Source: Bacteroidota bacterium (GTDB lineage Bacteria; Bacteroidota; Bacteroidia; Sphingobacteriales; Sphingobacteriaceae). From it: 64,000 bases of DNA. The notes beneath the pieces were generated by a model that worked only from the letters and a program-made list of their open reading frames with translations, did not search any database and was not told where the DNA came from. Location: assembly GCA_023427985.1 (NCBI GenBank), contig JAEYZM010000005.1, positions 146,116 through 210,115 of the forward strand, given 5' to 3'. The position numbers were made by a program, and so were the translations under genes. Of the stretch, positions 27,239 through 36,567 are shown piece after piece (the stretch's first letter is position 1; every line of letters begins with the position of its first letter).

Positions 27239-27856
27239 TCACAAGCTCTTAAAAAAGTACCCCTCCTCACTCAAATCCTTTAATATCCTAGGCAACGCTT
27301 CTTCCAACCGAGGCATCGCTTTCAAACTATCGTGCATCACCACAATGGAGCCAGGCTCAACATTCCGAACCATATTCTGGTAACACTTTTCTGCATCAAT
27401 TTTGGTATCAAAGTCGCCCGACAATACATCCCACATAATGATTTTTGAATCGGGATAATTCTCCTTAAATGCCTTGATTTGAGAGGGACTTATTCTACCA
27501 TATGGAGGTCTAAATAATTGATCTCCCGTATATTTACTGCATTCATCGATGTTCGAAATATACTCTTCGGTGGATGTTTTCCATCCATTCAAATGGTTAA
27601 AAGTATGATTGCCGATGCTGTGACCCTGTCGCAAAATCATCTCGTAAACATCAGGATGTTTGCGTACATTATCGCCAATACAAAAGAAGGTAGCTCTTGC
27701 ATTGTACGCTTTGAGTTGCTCTAAAACAAAGGGAGTTACTTCAGGAATAGGTCCATCATCGAAGGTTAAATAAACGGATCTATCATTCACAGGTACATCC
27801 CAAATTAAGGAAGGATATAGTTTTTTTAAGAGTAAAGGATTTTTTGCGAAATACAT
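27239..27856 (-). CDS. Polysaccharide deacetylase family protein (NodB fold)
   Basis: A 205-residue carbohydrate esterase 4 protein. The catalytic and metal residues are visible: TFDDGP (Asp33, Asp34), GNHTFNH (His84, His88), FRPPYGR near residue 116, and IVMHDS near the end. It removes acetyl groups from an N-acetylated sugar polymer such as peptidoglycan or a cell-surface glycan. No cleavable signal peptide is evident, although the first 20 residues are mildly hydrophobic. Single gene, divergent from tolC. Confidence 0.9.
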   Translation of the reverse strand: MYFAKNPLLLKKLYPSLIWDVPVNDRSVYLTFDDGPIPEVTPFVLEQLKAYNARATFFCIGDNVRKHPDVYEMILRQGHSIGNHTFNHLNGWKTSTEEYISNIDECSKYTGDQLFRPPYGRISPSQIKAFKENYPDSKIIMWDVLSGDFDTKIDAEKCYQNMVRNVEPGSIVVMHDSLKAMPRLEEALPRILKDLSEEGYFFKSL

Positions 27857-27937
27857 CTAAATCTGTAACATCATCGTTTCAATGATTGACAATTGCGAAT
27901 TTAATATAATTTTACAATCAATTCTGAATCTTTCAGA

Positions 27938-28022
27938 AATTAAGAATTAAGAGTTAAGAGTGAAGAACGATGAGGTGCTCATATAATTATTATAGCATTG
28001 AACTTTTTAGAAAGCACCTAAA
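27938..28022. repeat. Family II palindromic intergenic element, copy 3
   Basis: AATTAAG words (27938-27962) lead into the core AGAACGATGAGGTGCT (27964-27979). A partner AAGCACCT lies 33 nt further on (28012-28019). The core is the exact reverse complement of 23401-23416. Unlike copies 1 and 2, this one lies in a divergent gap, and no complementary array remains on the right. The following 50 bp are built of CACTAAA-like words. Confidence 0.78.
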
Positions 28023-28071
28023 TCCACTAATCACTCAAACTAAACACTAAACACTAGAACTGTACACTATA

Positions 28072-28098
28072 ACTAGCAAATTAGCACACTAGCACACT
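28072..28098. repeat. CTAGCACA array ending at the tolC start codon
   Basis: Three to four 8-bp units (CTAGCAAA, TTAGCACA, CTAGCACA) end in CACT immediately before the ATG at 28099. The array occupies the place where a ribosome-binding site would lie. Confidence 0.85.
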
Positions 28099-29415
28099 AT
28101 GAAGAAATTGTTCGTTTTATTTTTTGTCGGCATTGCACTCACAAACTATTCACAGGCACAAGTTTGGTCCCTAGAGAAATGTGTGACCTATGCAATGGAA
28201 AATAATTTAACCATCAAACAAACAAAATTGAGTGTCGACCTAGCGGAAGTCGACAAGTCGGATGCAAATTATTCTCGTTTACCAAGCTTAAATGGTCAAG
28301 CATCGAATACACATACTTACGGTCGTGCCATCAACCCCTTAACCAACTCATACGTTCCTCAGGATGTGAACTCAATTAATTTGAATGCAAATTCGAACGT
28401 AACTATATTTAATGGTTTACAACGATTAAATAATTATAAGAGCTCTGTATTAACGGTAGAGGCGGAGAAGAAAAATTTAGAAAAAACGAAGAACGATATT
28501 GCCTTGAATATCATCAATGCTTATCTCAATGTCTTGTACAATCAAGAGTTATTGGTGGTTGCAAAAGAGCAATTGGAAGTTACCAAATTACAATTGGATC
28601 GTGCGCAGAAAAATGCTGCTGTTGGAAATGCAACAGAAGGGGATGTGTTAAATATTAAATCTCAAGTTGCGAATGATGAATTGAATGTAACCAATGCACA
28701 GAATAGTCTCGACATTGCGAAGCTTGATTTAATTCAATTTTTAGACAGAGATCCAGTAGAAGCATTTGAAGTAGAAAAACCTCAAAACATCGAACAATAC
28801 ATCACGGTTTCGGCTCCAGCGAATATGAAAGAAGTTTACGAGAATGCGGCTACAAACCTGCCGGATATTAAACTGCTCGATTACCGATATAAAGCGGCAC
28901 AAAGAAGTTTGGCTGCTGCTAAAGGTGCATTGTATCCTAGACTAAGTGCTGGTGCTGGATTGAGTTCAGATTATGCCGACTTGAATCCGACTTCTTTTAA
29001 TAATCAAATGAAGAATAACTTCGGACAGTTTTATCAATTTAGTTTATCGATCCCAGTATTCAATGGTTTCTCTGCACGTAACAATGTGAAACGTGCAAAT
29101 CTTCAATTACAAAATGCAGAGATTAACAAAAAGAATGCGGAGTTAACCTTGAGTAAAAATATTCAGCAAGCGATTGCCGACTTACGTGCAGCACAAAAGA
29201 AATACGAGTCGACTTACAGAAGCAACCAATCGCTCAAAGAAGCTTTTGTCTACAGTCAGAAGAGATTTGATGTGGGTTTAATCAATGCCATCGATTATAA
29301 TCTAGCGAAAACGAACCTTGCTCGATCGGAAGCCGATTTGATTCAGGCGAAGTACGATTTGTTGTTCCGTGCAAAATTGCTCGACTTTTATAATGGGAAA
29401 GCACTAAGTTTTTAA
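28099..29415 (+). CDS. TolC family outer-membrane efflux protein
   Basis: A 438-residue exported protein with signal peptide MKKLFVLFFVGIALTNYSQAQ. It has two repeats of the OEP type: long Asn/Gln/Ala-rich helices (for example residues 165-205, LQLDRAQKNAAVGNATEGD) and short beta strands with FSLSIPVFNGFSARNN. It forms a trimeric outer-membrane duct. The adaptor gene follows at 31 bp, so the two are an operon. The inner-membrane pump is not encoded next to them. Confidence 0.92.
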   Translation: MKKLFVLFFVGIALTNYSQAQVWSLEKCVTYAMENNLTIKQTKLSVDLAEVDKSDANYSRLPSLNGQASNTHTYGRAINPLTNSYVPQDVNSINLNANSNVTIFNGLQRLNNYKSSVLTVEAEKKNLEKTKNDIALNIINAYLNVLYNQELLVVAKEQLEVTKLQLDRAQKNAAVGNATEGDVLNIKSQVANDELNVTNAQNSLDIAKLDLIQFLDRDPVEAFEVEKPQNIEQYITVSAPANMKEVYENAATNLPDIKLLDYRYKAAQRSLAAAKGALYPRLSAGAGLSSDYADLNPTSFNNQMKNNFGQFYQFSLSIPVFNGFSARNNVKRANLQLQNAEINKKNAELTLSKNIQQAIADLRAAQKKYESTYRSNQSLKEAFVYSQKRFDVGLINAIDYNLAKTNLARSEADLIQAKYDLLFRAKLLDFYNGKALSF

Positions 29416-29446
29416 TACTTTTATCCAATTAATGGTATTTTAGACA

Positions 29447-30784
29447 ATGGCAAGAAAGAATAATAAAATTCTAATCTACTCAGGAATTGCTGTAGTAGTG
29501 TTAATTCTCTTATTAGTTATTGGTAAGAAAGCTGGCTGGTTCGGAAGCAACAACCTCGTAGAAGTTGCTGTAGAAAAGGTGCAAGCTAGAGATATTACGG
29601 AAACCGTTTCCGCATCTGGCAAAATTCAACCCGAATTAGAAGTGAAAATTTCTCCAGATGTATCCGGTGAGATTATTGCCTTATATGTTAAGGAAGGCGA
29701 CAAAGTGAAGAAAGGTCAGCTCTTGGTTAAGATTCGTCCCGATGTTTATGAGTCGTATCTCGATCGCGCCAATGCCAGTTTGAACAATTCGAAAGCAAAC
29801 CTTGCTAATTCAGAAGCACGTTTTATTCAAGCGGAACAAGCATATAATAGAAATGTGAAATTGCATAAGGAGAAAGTGATTTCGGATGCCGACTTTGAGC
29901 AAATAAAGAGTACTTATATGGTGGCTAAAGCCGATGTAGAAGCGGCCCGATACAATATCAAAAGTGCAGAAGCGAGTGTGAAAGAAGCGAAAGATAATTT
30001 ATTTAAGACTACAATTTTTTCTCCTGTCGATGGTACGGTGTCGAAACTCAATGTTGAATTGGGCGAACGCGTTGTAGGTACTACACAAATGTCGGGAACA
30101 GAGATGATGCGTATTGCAAACCTTAGCAATATGGAAGTGAGTGTGGATGTGAATGAGAACGACATCAATAGATTAGGATTGGGAGATACTGCTAAAATAG
30201 AAGTGGATGCATTTTTAGGAAAAGAATTTAAAGGCATTGTGACAGAGATTGCAAATTCTGCAAATGTGGTTGGTACGAATGCCGATCAAGTAACAAATTT
30301 CACAGTAAAGATTCGCATCTTATCGGAATCGTATGCAAATCTTAACATGGGTGATAGTGATTTACCATCGCCTTTTAGACCGGGACTTTCAGCTACAGTT
30401 GAAATTTTAACGAATAGAAAATCGAAAATATTAACGGTACCTATTCAATCGGTAAGTGTTAGAGAAGATACGAGCAGTAGCACTACTACATCGGCCCGAA
30501 AAAAGAAAGTTGAAAAAGAGGAAAGTGCAAAAGCAGATGAGAAGAATGTGGAGAATGCGAAAGAGTCATTTGAGGTGGTGTTTGTACATGCCGATGGGAA
30601 AGTGCAAATGAGGGTAGTGAAAACTGGAATTCAAGACGATAAATACATAGAGATTTTAGAAGGTTTGAAAGAGGGCGATGAAGTGGTGACTGCGCCGTAT
30701 TTGGCAATTTCGAAACTCTTGAAAAATGGTACTGCAGTGAAATTAATGAAAGAGTCGGAATTGTTTGAGAAAAAGGATAAATAA
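29447..30784 (+). CDS. Periplasmic adaptor (membrane fusion protein) of a tripartite efflux system
   Basis: A 445-residue protein with one N-terminal membrane anchor (ILIYSGIAVVVLILLLVIG). The order is barrel, lipoyl half-motif (VKISPDVSGEIIALYVKEGDKVKKGQLL), helical hairpin (about 105-195), second lipoyl half (TIFSPVDGTVSKLNVELGERV), then beta-barrel and membrane-proximal domains. A Lys/Glu-rich, Ser/Thr-rich insert (about residues 345-375) interrupts the C-terminal part. The layout is closest to MacA-type adaptors that work with MacB ABC pumps. The next gene is gpsA, so the pump is elsewhere or lost. Confidence 0.9.
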   Translation: MARKNNKILIYSGIAVVVLILLLVIGKKAGWFGSNNLVEVAVEKVQARDITETVSASGKIQPELEVKISPDVSGEIIALYVKEGDKVKKGQLLVKIRPDVYESYLDRANASLNNSKANLANSEARFIQAEQAYNRNVKLHKEKVISDADFEQIKSTYMVAKADVEAARYNIKSAEASVKEAKDNLFKTTIFSPVDGTVSKLNVELGERVVGTTQMSGTEMMRIANLSNMEVSVDVNENDINRLGLGDTAKIEVDAFLGKEFKGIVTEIANSANVVGTNADQVTNFTVKIRILSESYANLNMGDSDLPSPFRPGLSATVEILTNRKSKILTVPIQSVSVREDTSSSTTTSARKKKVEKEESAKADEKNVENAKESFEVVFVHADGKVQMRVVKTGIQDDKYIEILEGLKEGDEVVTAPYLAISKLLKNGTAVKLMKESELFEKKDK

Positions 30785-30805
30785 TCCGAATCGTTTAAAT
30801 TTTCT

Positions 30806-30813
30806 TATTTTCG
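30806..30813 (+). promoter_or_regulatory. Possible gpsA promoter with very short leader
   Basis: TATTTTCG resembles the -7 box TAnnTTTG with one mismatch and ends 4 bp before the gpsA ATG. If it is used, the transcript would start at or next to the start codon. Confidence 0.35.
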
Positions 30814-30817
30814 CGGC

Positions 30818-31828
30818 ATGGAACTAAAATTGAATGAGCAAACTAAGATTGCCGTTATTGGTGGTGGGAGTTGGGCAACTGCGCTTGTTAAAATTTTATT
30901 GGATGCAAAACGCGAAGTCTATTGGTGGATGCGCGATGAGCAAGCGGTAGATCATATCAAAAAGTATAAGCGCAACCTCAATTATCTACGATCGGCTGAA
31001 ATCAATATCCCAGAATCGAATGTGAGTACGGATTTGAATTTTATCTTGAATGCGGCCGATTGTTTGATCATGGCTGTACCCGCAGCGTTTTTGCACAGTA
31101 CAATTTCTGAAGTTGAGAAAAATACATTCCAAAATAAATTCATAATTTCTGCAATTAAAGGAATTGTTCCTGAGTACAATTTAATTATTGGCGATTATTT
31201 TAAAGAAGTATATCAAGTTCCTTTGGATCAATTTTTAGTAATTAGTGGTCCTTGTCATGCAGAAGAAGTTGCATTAGAAAAACTATCTTATTTAACCATC
31301 GCATGCGAATCGCAAGAAAATGCAAATGCATTTGCAAACCTAATAAACACTAGGTACATCAAGACTACATCTAGTGATGATATTTATGGAACTGAATATG
31401 CAGCTGTATTGAAAAACATATATGCAATAGCATCAGGTATTTGTCATGGATTAAACTATGGCGATAATTTTCAAGCGGTATTAATCTCCAATGCGATTCG
31501 AGAGATGGAAGCCTTTTTAGCTGTTGTTCATCCCATCAATCGTGACATTAAAGAGTCGGCCTACCTTGGCGATTTATTAGTAACAGCTTATTCACAATTT
31601 TCTCGCAATAGAACTTTTGGAAACATGATTGGTAAGGGCTATTCTGTAAAATCGGCTCAATTTGAAATGGGCATGATTGCAGAAGGTTATTATGCGGTAA
31701 AATGTATTCATGAGATTAACCGTTTACATAAAGTTAATATACCCATTTGTAGAACGGTATATGGAATACTATACGAAAACATATCGCCCATCATTGAAAT
31801 AAAATTGTTATCAGAGAAATTAAATTAA
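30818..31828 (+). CDS. gpsA: NAD(P)H-dependent glycerol-3-phosphate dehydrogenase
   Basis: A 336-residue cytosolic enzyme that reduces dihydroxyacetone phosphate to sn-glycerol-3-phosphate for phospholipid synthesis. The dinucleotide-binding loop is IGGGSWATALVKIL (residues about 15-28), and the catalytic Lys lies in AAVLKNIYAIASGI near residue 200. SAIKGIVPEYN and LVISGPCHAEEVA also match the family. Glycine-rich loop GGGSWATA replaces the usual GGGSWGTA, a mild variant. Confidence 0.94.
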   Translation: MELKLNEQTKIAVIGGGSWATALVKILLDAKREVYWWMRDEQAVDHIKKYKRNLNYLRSAEINIPESNVSTDLNFILNAADCLIMAVPAAFLHSTISEVEKNTFQNKFIISAIKGIVPEYNLIIGDYFKEVYQVPLDQFLVISGPCHAEEVALEKLSYLTIACESQENANAFANLINTRYIKTTSSDDIYGTEYAAVLKNIYAIASGICHGLNYGDNFQAVLISNAIREMEAFLAVVHPINRDIKESAYLGDLLVTAYSQFSRNRTFGNMIGKGYSVKSAQFEMGMIAEGYYAVKCIHEINRLHKVNIPICRTVYGILYENISPIIEIKLLSEKLN

Positions 31829-31854
31829 TACAATTTATTTTGTCATCCACTTCG

Positions 31855-31862
31855 TATCTTTG
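31855..31862 (+). promoter_or_regulatory. Probable promoter of the PKD surface protein, -7 box TATCTTTG
   Basis: Exact TAnnTTTG match 38 bp upstream of the ATG at 31901, in the gap after gpsA. A TTTTG lies closer than the usual -33 spacing, so only the -7 element is convincing. Confidence 0.5.
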
Positions 31863-31900
31863 GGGCGTAACTATTTGAAGCCCATTACGTAAAAAATTGC

Positions 31901-34900
31901 ATGCCGTTCAGAATTATCAAAGCGTTCCTTGTTGTATTCCTATTTATTTTATCGATTAGTAAAGTATCGGAATCCTACGCTCAAGGCTGTGCCAATTTTA
32001 TTACTTCTACGGGCGATACTTCAGATAATCCTACTTATGTGAATTGTTTGGTTGGTCCCGCACCAGCGAATGTTGTATTAACTTTTCAAACAGCAAGTAC
32101 ATTAATTCATCCCTATACCATTAATTGGGGCGATGGGAATACAACGAATTCAGTAGTTGATGCAGCCGCTGGCTCCATCTTAACGCATACCTACACCGCA
32201 GCAATTGATACCTACTTAATTACGATTACTCAAAGCACTGCACCAGTATGTGTTTCCCAAATTCATTTTGTAAATGAGCGAAGTGTCATTGCTCAAATTG
32301 CACCGCTTGTGGGTAGTGTAACAACAGTTTGCGCACCGGGTGTAATTCAGTTTAGTAATAATTCTACCAACGTTTCTAAGACTACAATTTTCGAATTGGA
32401 CTATGGAGATGATAGTCCGACTGAATTTTTCAATTTTGATAATTGGACGAATGTTATTTCTCATACCTATCAGCGCAATACTGTGAATTGTAATACAGTT
32501 GTAACACTAACGGCTAGAAATGCTTGTACAGGTAGCGTTATTTCAACAAACACTTATGGTCCTATTGCAATTTACGATGTGGATTCGGCCGTGATAGGTG
32601 TTACGAATCCAATAAGATGTTATCCAGATACCATATTTACCTTCACAAACAATACCGTTCGAAATTGTGTGAACGATGGTAATACTGCACAACGTTTTGA
32701 GCGTTGGAGGGTGCAAGGTCCTGGATTGGATACCACCATTAACTGGAGACCTTGGCCGCCAAGTACTCCCTTAACATTTAATTTCAATGCGCCTGTAAGA
32801 CCAATTACATATACAATTTCTTTAATCGATAGTAGTTTTTGTGGATTGGATACAGCCGTTCGTCAAATTACAATTATCGATCCGCCCATTGCATCTTTTA
32901 CAGCGCCCGATACTGTTTGTGCTGGAGATCCAGTGCTGTTCAGCAACACATCGACTGGAACGTTTAATTCAAGAAATTGGAATTTTGGAGACGGCAACAC
33001 ATCGGCAGCGAATAATCCAACACATACCTTTGCGAATACTACATTATTACCGATTACTCGTAACGTTCGATTAATAATTAATAACACAGGAGGGGCTTCA
33101 TGTGCCGACACTGCCTTTAGAGACATTGTGATTTTGCCACAACCTACTGCGCGATTCATAATGAACGGAGAAGCCATCAACGATAATACCATTCAAGGTT
33201 GTGATTCATTGCTCATTACTTTTGTGGATACTTCCATCAATGCTGTAAATTTTGAATGGGATTTTGATAACAATGGATCGGTAGATTTTACAGGTAAAAC
33301 GCCAGCTCCACGTATGTTTACTGCGAATGCAGTAGTTCGATTAAGAGTATATACAGCCGATGGTTGCGATCATTCCATAACAAAGCAAATTAATATTTTC
33401 AGAACACCGATTGCAGGTTTTTCAACTGCAAGTGTATGCGTGAATCAAACAGCAAGTTTTACTGATACATCGAGACAATTTCCAGGAAATAATATAACGG
33501 TGAGAGTTTGGGATTTTGGCGATCCAGGATCAGGAGGCGCTAACACATCGACTTTAATCAATCCAACTCATTTGTATACTAGTCCGGGTACGTATACAGT
33601 CCGACTGATTGTAAATTCAGCGAATTCTTGTAGTGATACTGTAGAACAACTGTTGAATGTGCAATTTCCGCCTGTTGTGAATTTTACACCAACAGCATTG
33701 AGTGGATGTTCGCCATTGACGGTGAATTTAGGAAATACAACAACAGGTGCAGATCCAGCACGCTATGTTTGGAGAAGGAACGATACTGTTTTTAGTACAG
33801 CTGTTTCACCGAATTTGACCTTCGTAAATAATGGTACGCGAAACGATACCATTCGAATAAAATTAAGAGCAGAGACAAGTTTTGGATGTAGAGATTCCTT
33901 GGTAAGAACGATCATTGTTTTTCCAAATCCGATTGCAAGTTTTTCTGCGAACACTTTACCATCGTGTAATCCGAGTCCAATTAATTTCTTGAACACATCG
34001 ACACGCAGTGTGAATTTTCAATGGGATTTTGGCGATGGGAATACGAGTAATTTACCTAGCCCGATACATCAGTATACAAACACAACAAATTCTATTCGAG
34101 TATTTACTGCGCGATTGATTGCTTTTAGTGCGAACAATTGTACCGATACCATGGAGACACAAATCTTGGTGTACCCCAATCAAAATTTTTCAGTAAGCAC
34201 GAATGCCGATAGTGGTTGTGCGCCATTGAGTGTTCAGTTTCCATCTTTCCCCGCCATCGTAAATTACGATTGGGATTTTGGTGATGGGCAAAATAGCACA
34301 GCCGCTGCTCCAAACCATGTGTATCAAAATATTGGAAATGTTCCTGTTGATTATGTTGCGCGTGCAATACTTACCAATGCATTTGGATGTGTGGACACAG
34401 TATTTAAAACAACACGTGTTTATCCAACTGTGAACTCCAATTTTATTGTCGACAATGTTGCAGGTTGTCATCCATTTACTTTGAATTTAACGAATCAAAG
34501 TACTGTAGCAACAAATTTCAAATGGTATTTTGGCGATGGTGATTCGCTCTTACAAAATGCGTTGCTTCCAACTCAACATGTGTATGAAAATACAGGTACA
34601 GAAGCTATCGTTCGAACTATAGAATTGCAAGCTTTTTCGGCCGATTCTTGTGTTCAAACTTTCCAGCGAAACATTACGGTTTATCCGCAAGTGCAGGCTC
34701 GTTTCGACATCGATACCGTGGAATGTAATCCATTTATCATTCAAGCCGACAATAGATCAGTTAATGCGAATAGATATTACTGGTATGTGAACAATACCTT
34801 AATGGATTCGGTGCAAAACGAAACATTCAATTTAGTAAATAACACGACTGCAACTGTTGAATATGAAATTCGTTTAGAAGCAATTTCTATTTATGGTTGT

Positions 34901-36493
34901 GTCGATGATACAACGATTCGAATTCGTGTGCTACCAAGTCCAACTGCAAATTTTATTAGCGATGTGAGCAGTGGTTGTGAACCATTGACAGTCAATTTTA
35001 CAAATCAGTCGAACCCCGGTTTAACTTATACTTGGGACTATGGCGATGGTACCATTGAGAACAATCCGAACGCTTCATTTAGCAGAGTGTATGCCAACAC
35101 AAGTAGAATTCCAATTGAGCGAAGAGTGCGATTGCGAGTAGAAAATGCAGAAGGTTGCATCGATAGTTTGGAGCGAGTGATTACTGTATTTCCATTTGTG
35201 AATGCTGCATTCGATTTAAGTGATACAGTAGGATGTAGTCCATTGATTATACAAGCTACCAACCGTTCGGAAAATACCATCAATTACAATTGGTTTGTAG
35301 ATAATGTATTGGTCGACACGAATGCGAATCCATTGATAAGAATTGAAAATGCAGGTCCGGGTGATCGAGTTGTTGCCATACGCATGACAGCAAGTTCTGC
35401 CTATGGTTGTACAGAAGAAATATCTAGAACGGTTCGCATCTTACCTCGTCCGCGTGCCGATTTTATTGTAACAAATCCGGTAATACAATTTCCATTAAAT
35501 ACCTTTAACATCATCAATCAGAACATCAATTTAGTCTTCAATTATACATGGGACTTTGGAGACGGCAACACATCGACACAAGCCAATCCGGGTACACACA
35601 GCTATGCACAACCAGGAACCTATGTGATTCAATTGGTGGTTTCAAATGTTCAATGCAGTGATACGATTCGAAGAACGGTTGTAATACAACCGCCGGTGCC
35701 TATTGTAGATTTCAATGGTTCGGCAATTGGATGTGCACCCTTGACCGTACAGTTTCAGAACAATACTTTATATGCATCCCGTTACGAATGGGATTTTGGT
35801 GATGGCAATACATCGAACGAAGAAGATCCAATACATACATTTACTACACCGGGAGTGTACAGTGTGGCGCTCGTGGGCATTGGCGATGGGGGACAAGATG
35901 TATTGGTGCGTGTAGATAGCATTACAGTTTATGAAGTGCCTAATTCATATTTTATTTCACAACCACGTACGGTATTTATTCCGAGCGATCCAGTGGTGAT
36001 GTTTAATTTGAGTACAGGAGCGAATCAGTTTTTCTGGGATTTTGGCGATGGATTTACATCGACAGAAGTATCGCCAGAACATTATTATACAGCGCCGGGC
36101 GACTATACAATTCGACTTATTGCGCGAAATGAATTTGGATGTTTGGATACCTTCCGAGTGACCAATGCAGTGCGTGCAGAAGGAGGTGGAAGAGTACGTG
36201 TGCCGAACGCCTTTACACCAAATCCAAATGGTGCGAATGGTGGATTTATTGTACCTGGTGAATTTAACAACGATGTGTTTCATCCTGTTGTGCAAGGTGC
36301 AGATACGTATAAGTTGAGTATCTATAATCGATGGGGAGAATTATTATTTGAAAGCAATGAAGTGAACATCGGTTGGGACGGATATTATCGAGGAGAATTG
36401 TGTAAACAAGATGTGTATGTTTGGAAAGTTGAGTTGGGCTTTTCAGATGGGACGAAGAAAATTGAGTCGGGTGATTTGTTGCTGTTGAGGTAA
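31901..36493 (+). CDS. Giant PKD-repeat surface protein with gliding-motility-type C-terminal domain
   Basis: A 1,530-residue exported protein with signal peptide FLVVFLFILSISKVSESYAQ. From about residue 70 to 1430 it is a chain of roughly fifteen PKD-like Ig modules, most with WDFGDGNTS or degenerate forms (WYFGDGDS, WDYGDGTI, WFVDNVLVD). The last ~95 residues (VPNAFTPNPNGANG, then KLSIYNRWGELLFES and GWDGYYRGE) are a type B T9SS C-terminal domain, the kind found on SprB. The PorP/SprF gene lies 69 bp downstream. In Flavobacterium, type B cargo depends on a linked SprF-like protein, so this is a probable adhesin-partner pair. Whether it drives gliding is unknown. Confidence 0.9.
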   Translation: MPFRIIKAFLVVFLFILSISKVSESYAQGCANFITSTGDTSDNPTYVNCLVGPAPANVVLTFQTASTLIHPYTINWGDGNTTNSVVDAAAGSILTHTYTAAIDTYLITITQSTAPVCVSQIHFVNERSVIAQIAPLVGSVTTVCAPGVIQFSNNSTNVSKTTIFELDYGDDSPTEFFNFDNWTNVISHTYQRNTVNCNTVVTLTARNACTGSVISTNTYGPIAIYDVDSAVIGVTNPIRCYPDTIFTFTNNTVRNCVNDGNTAQRFERWRVQGPGLDTTINWRPWPPSTPLTFNFNAPVRPITYTISLIDSSFCGLDTAVRQITIIDPPIASFTAPDTVCAGDPVLFSNTSTGTFNSRNWNFGDGNTSAANNPTHTFANTTLLPITRNVRLIINNTGGASCADTAFRDIVILPQPTARFIMNGEAINDNTIQGCDSLLITFVDTSINAVNFEWDFDNNGSVDFTGKTPAPRMFTANAVVRLRVYTADGCDHSITKQINIFRTPIAGFSTASVCVNQTASFTDTSRQFPGNNITVRVWDFGDPGSGGANTSTLINPTHLYTSPGTYTVRLIVNSANSCSDTVEQLLNVQFPPVVNFTPTALSGCSPLTVNLGNTTTGADPARYVWRRNDTVFSTAVSPNLTFVNNGTRNDTIRIKLRAETSFGCRDSLVRTIIVFPNPIASFSANTLPSCNPSPINFLNTSTRSVNFQWDFGDGNTSNLPSPIHQYTNTTNSIRVFTARLIAFSANNCTDTMETQILVYPNQNFSVSTNADSGCAPLSVQFPSFPAIVNYDWDFGDGQNSTAAAPNHVYQNIGNVPVDYVARAILTNAFGCVDTVFKTTRVYPTVNSNFIVDNVAGCHPFTLNLTNQSTVATNFKWYFGDGDSLLQNALLPTQHVYENTGTEAIVRTIELQAFSADSCVQTFQRNITVYPQVQARFDIDTVECNPFIIQADNRSVNANRYYWYVNNTLMDSVQNETFNLVNNTTATVEYEIRLEAISIYGCVDDTTIRIRVLPSPTANFISDVSSGCEPLTVNFTNQSNPGLTYTWDYGDGTIENNPNASFSRVYANTSRIPIERRVRLRVENAEGCIDSLERVITVFPFVNAAFDLSDTVGCSPLIIQATNRSENTINYNWFVDNVLVDTNANPLIRIENAGPGDRVVAIRMTASSAYGCTEEISRTVRILPRPRADFIVTNPVIQFPLNTFNIINQNINLVFNYTWDFGDGNTSTQANPGTHSYAQPGTYVIQLVVSNVQCSDTIRRTVVIQPPVPIVDFNGSAIGCAPLTVQFQNNTLYASRYEWDFGDGNTSNEEDPIHTFTTPGVYSVALVGIGDGGQDVLVRVDSITVYEVPNSYFISQPRTVFIPSDPVVMFNLSTGANQFFWDFGDGFTSTEVSPEHYYTAPGDYTIRLIARNEFGCLDTFRVTNAVRAEGGGRVRVPNAFTPNPNGANGGFIVPGEFNNDVFHPVVQGADTYKLSIYNRWGELLFESNEVNIGWDGYYRGELCKQDVYVWKVELGFSDGTKKIESGDLLLLR

Positions 36494-36501
36494 ATTTTAT
36501 G

Positions 36502-36567
36502 AATTAAGTTATTAAGAAATTAAGTTATTAGGAATTAGGTTATTTAGGTAAGACCGTAAACAATGCA
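36502..36567. repeat. Family I half element with TAAGTTATT array, containing the porP start
   Basis: Three degenerate TTAAGTTATT units run into GTTATTTAGGTAAGACCGTA and AACAATGC. This matches the left arm of the family I element (GTAATGCCGTTAACAAAGC in copy 2). The start codon of the PorP/SprF gene (36563) arises inside the arm. The right arm is absent. Confidence 0.72.

Noticed and set aside
33763..36295. Several antisense frames inside the PKD protein gene
   Set aside because: They arise from the repeated PKD sequence and lack any signal or family; codon use follows the plus-strand gene.
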